From the NCBI GenBank assembly GCA_027364845.1, contig DAHXOO010000009.1:1-64000 (forward strand): DNA of 64,000 nucleotides, read 5' to 3'. Below are positions 63,809-64,000 of the stretch, piece after piece. Below the pieces are notes generated by a model that saw only the letters and a list, made by a program, of their open reading frames with translations, was not told where the DNA came from and did no database searches. The stretch's first letter is position 1. Every line of letters begins with the position of its first letter. The DNA comes from Pseudomonadota bacterium (GTDB lineage: Bacteria; Pseudomonadota; Gammaproteobacteria; Acidiferrobacterales; UBA6901). The position numbers and the translations under genes are program-made.

Positions 63809-64000
63809 CTCAGCCTCCTTTCTTTTTCTTGTCATGGCCGCCAGACTGTCTCATGGACCGCGCCTGCAACCATCACTATCCCGACCAGATCCAGTTCATG
63901 CCGGCAATACTCCATATTATGTGTCCACGTGCCCACAGAGCCTTTGTGTGCGTGACCAGATCCGGCGCCGGAACTTTGCCGGCAATGACTGTAGTGGGAA

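Noticed and set aside
1-64000. CRISPR array or restriction/defence island
   Set aside because: No regularly spaced repeats and no recognised defence genes were seen on either strand.

Overview
The window is a high-G+C stretch of a Gram-negative bacterial chromosome. Gene order points to a gammaproteobacterium: yceD-rpmF-plsX-fabH-fabD-fabG; divergent rluC/rne; exbB-exbD-msbA-lpxK-ycaR-kdsB; rpsF-rpsR-rplI-dnaB-alr-radA; and a DciA-type (DUF721) protein. A two-subunit pyruvate carboxylase and a zwf-tal-pgi operon would fit a chemolithotrophic or sulfur-oxidising relative, but that is inference. No species can be named from the sequence alone.

Layout. 0-4 kb: fatty-acid/phospholipid initiation operon on the minus strand, read from an almost leaderless promoter and cut off inside fabG at the left edge. 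4-8.6 kb: pyruvate carboxylase subunits A and B, Maf, and a small pentapeptide-repeat protein on the plus strand. 8.6-14.6 kb: sppA, Rieske protein, HAD phosphatase and rluC (minus), divergent from rne with a long leader. 14.5-19.3 kb: narK, a possible 35-residue membrane peptide, and a 1103-residue P-type ATPase fused to a PAP2 phosphatase. 19.3-25.7 kb: an empty, partly AT-rich stretch, an orphan two-gene ABC importer, and a convergent P19/polyferredoxin iron module. 26-35 kb: LPS and lipoprotein export genes (LMW-PTP, kdsB, ycaR, lpxK, a WaaA-like gene, msbA, exbD, exbB, lolD, lolC). 35-40.6 kb: dciA, yggS, an EamA exporter and the lysine genes dapC-dapD-dapE. 40.6-42.7 kb: PP2C phosphatase and FHA protein. 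42.8-53.5 kb: radA, alr, dnaB with an intein, rplI, rpsR, rpsF, an inverted-repeat-bounded unit carrying an acetyltransferase, rlmB, an RNase R gene with a damaged 3' end, and tRNA-Leu(CAG). 53.5-59.4 kb: a looser region with a transposase relic, amt, two small envelope proteins, a methyltransferase and about 1.4 kb without a convincing gene. 59.4-63.8 kb: pgi, tal and zwf.

Most of the window is housekeeping. The items most worth a second look are the P-type ATPase/PAP2 fusion, the 749-bp inverted-repeat unit between rlmB and the rpsF promoter, the DnaB intein, the out-of-frame deletion in the S1 domain of RNase R, and several strong hairpins or palindromes in control regions. I did not find a CRISPR array, a complete insertion sequence, or a multi-gene defence or biosynthetic cluster.
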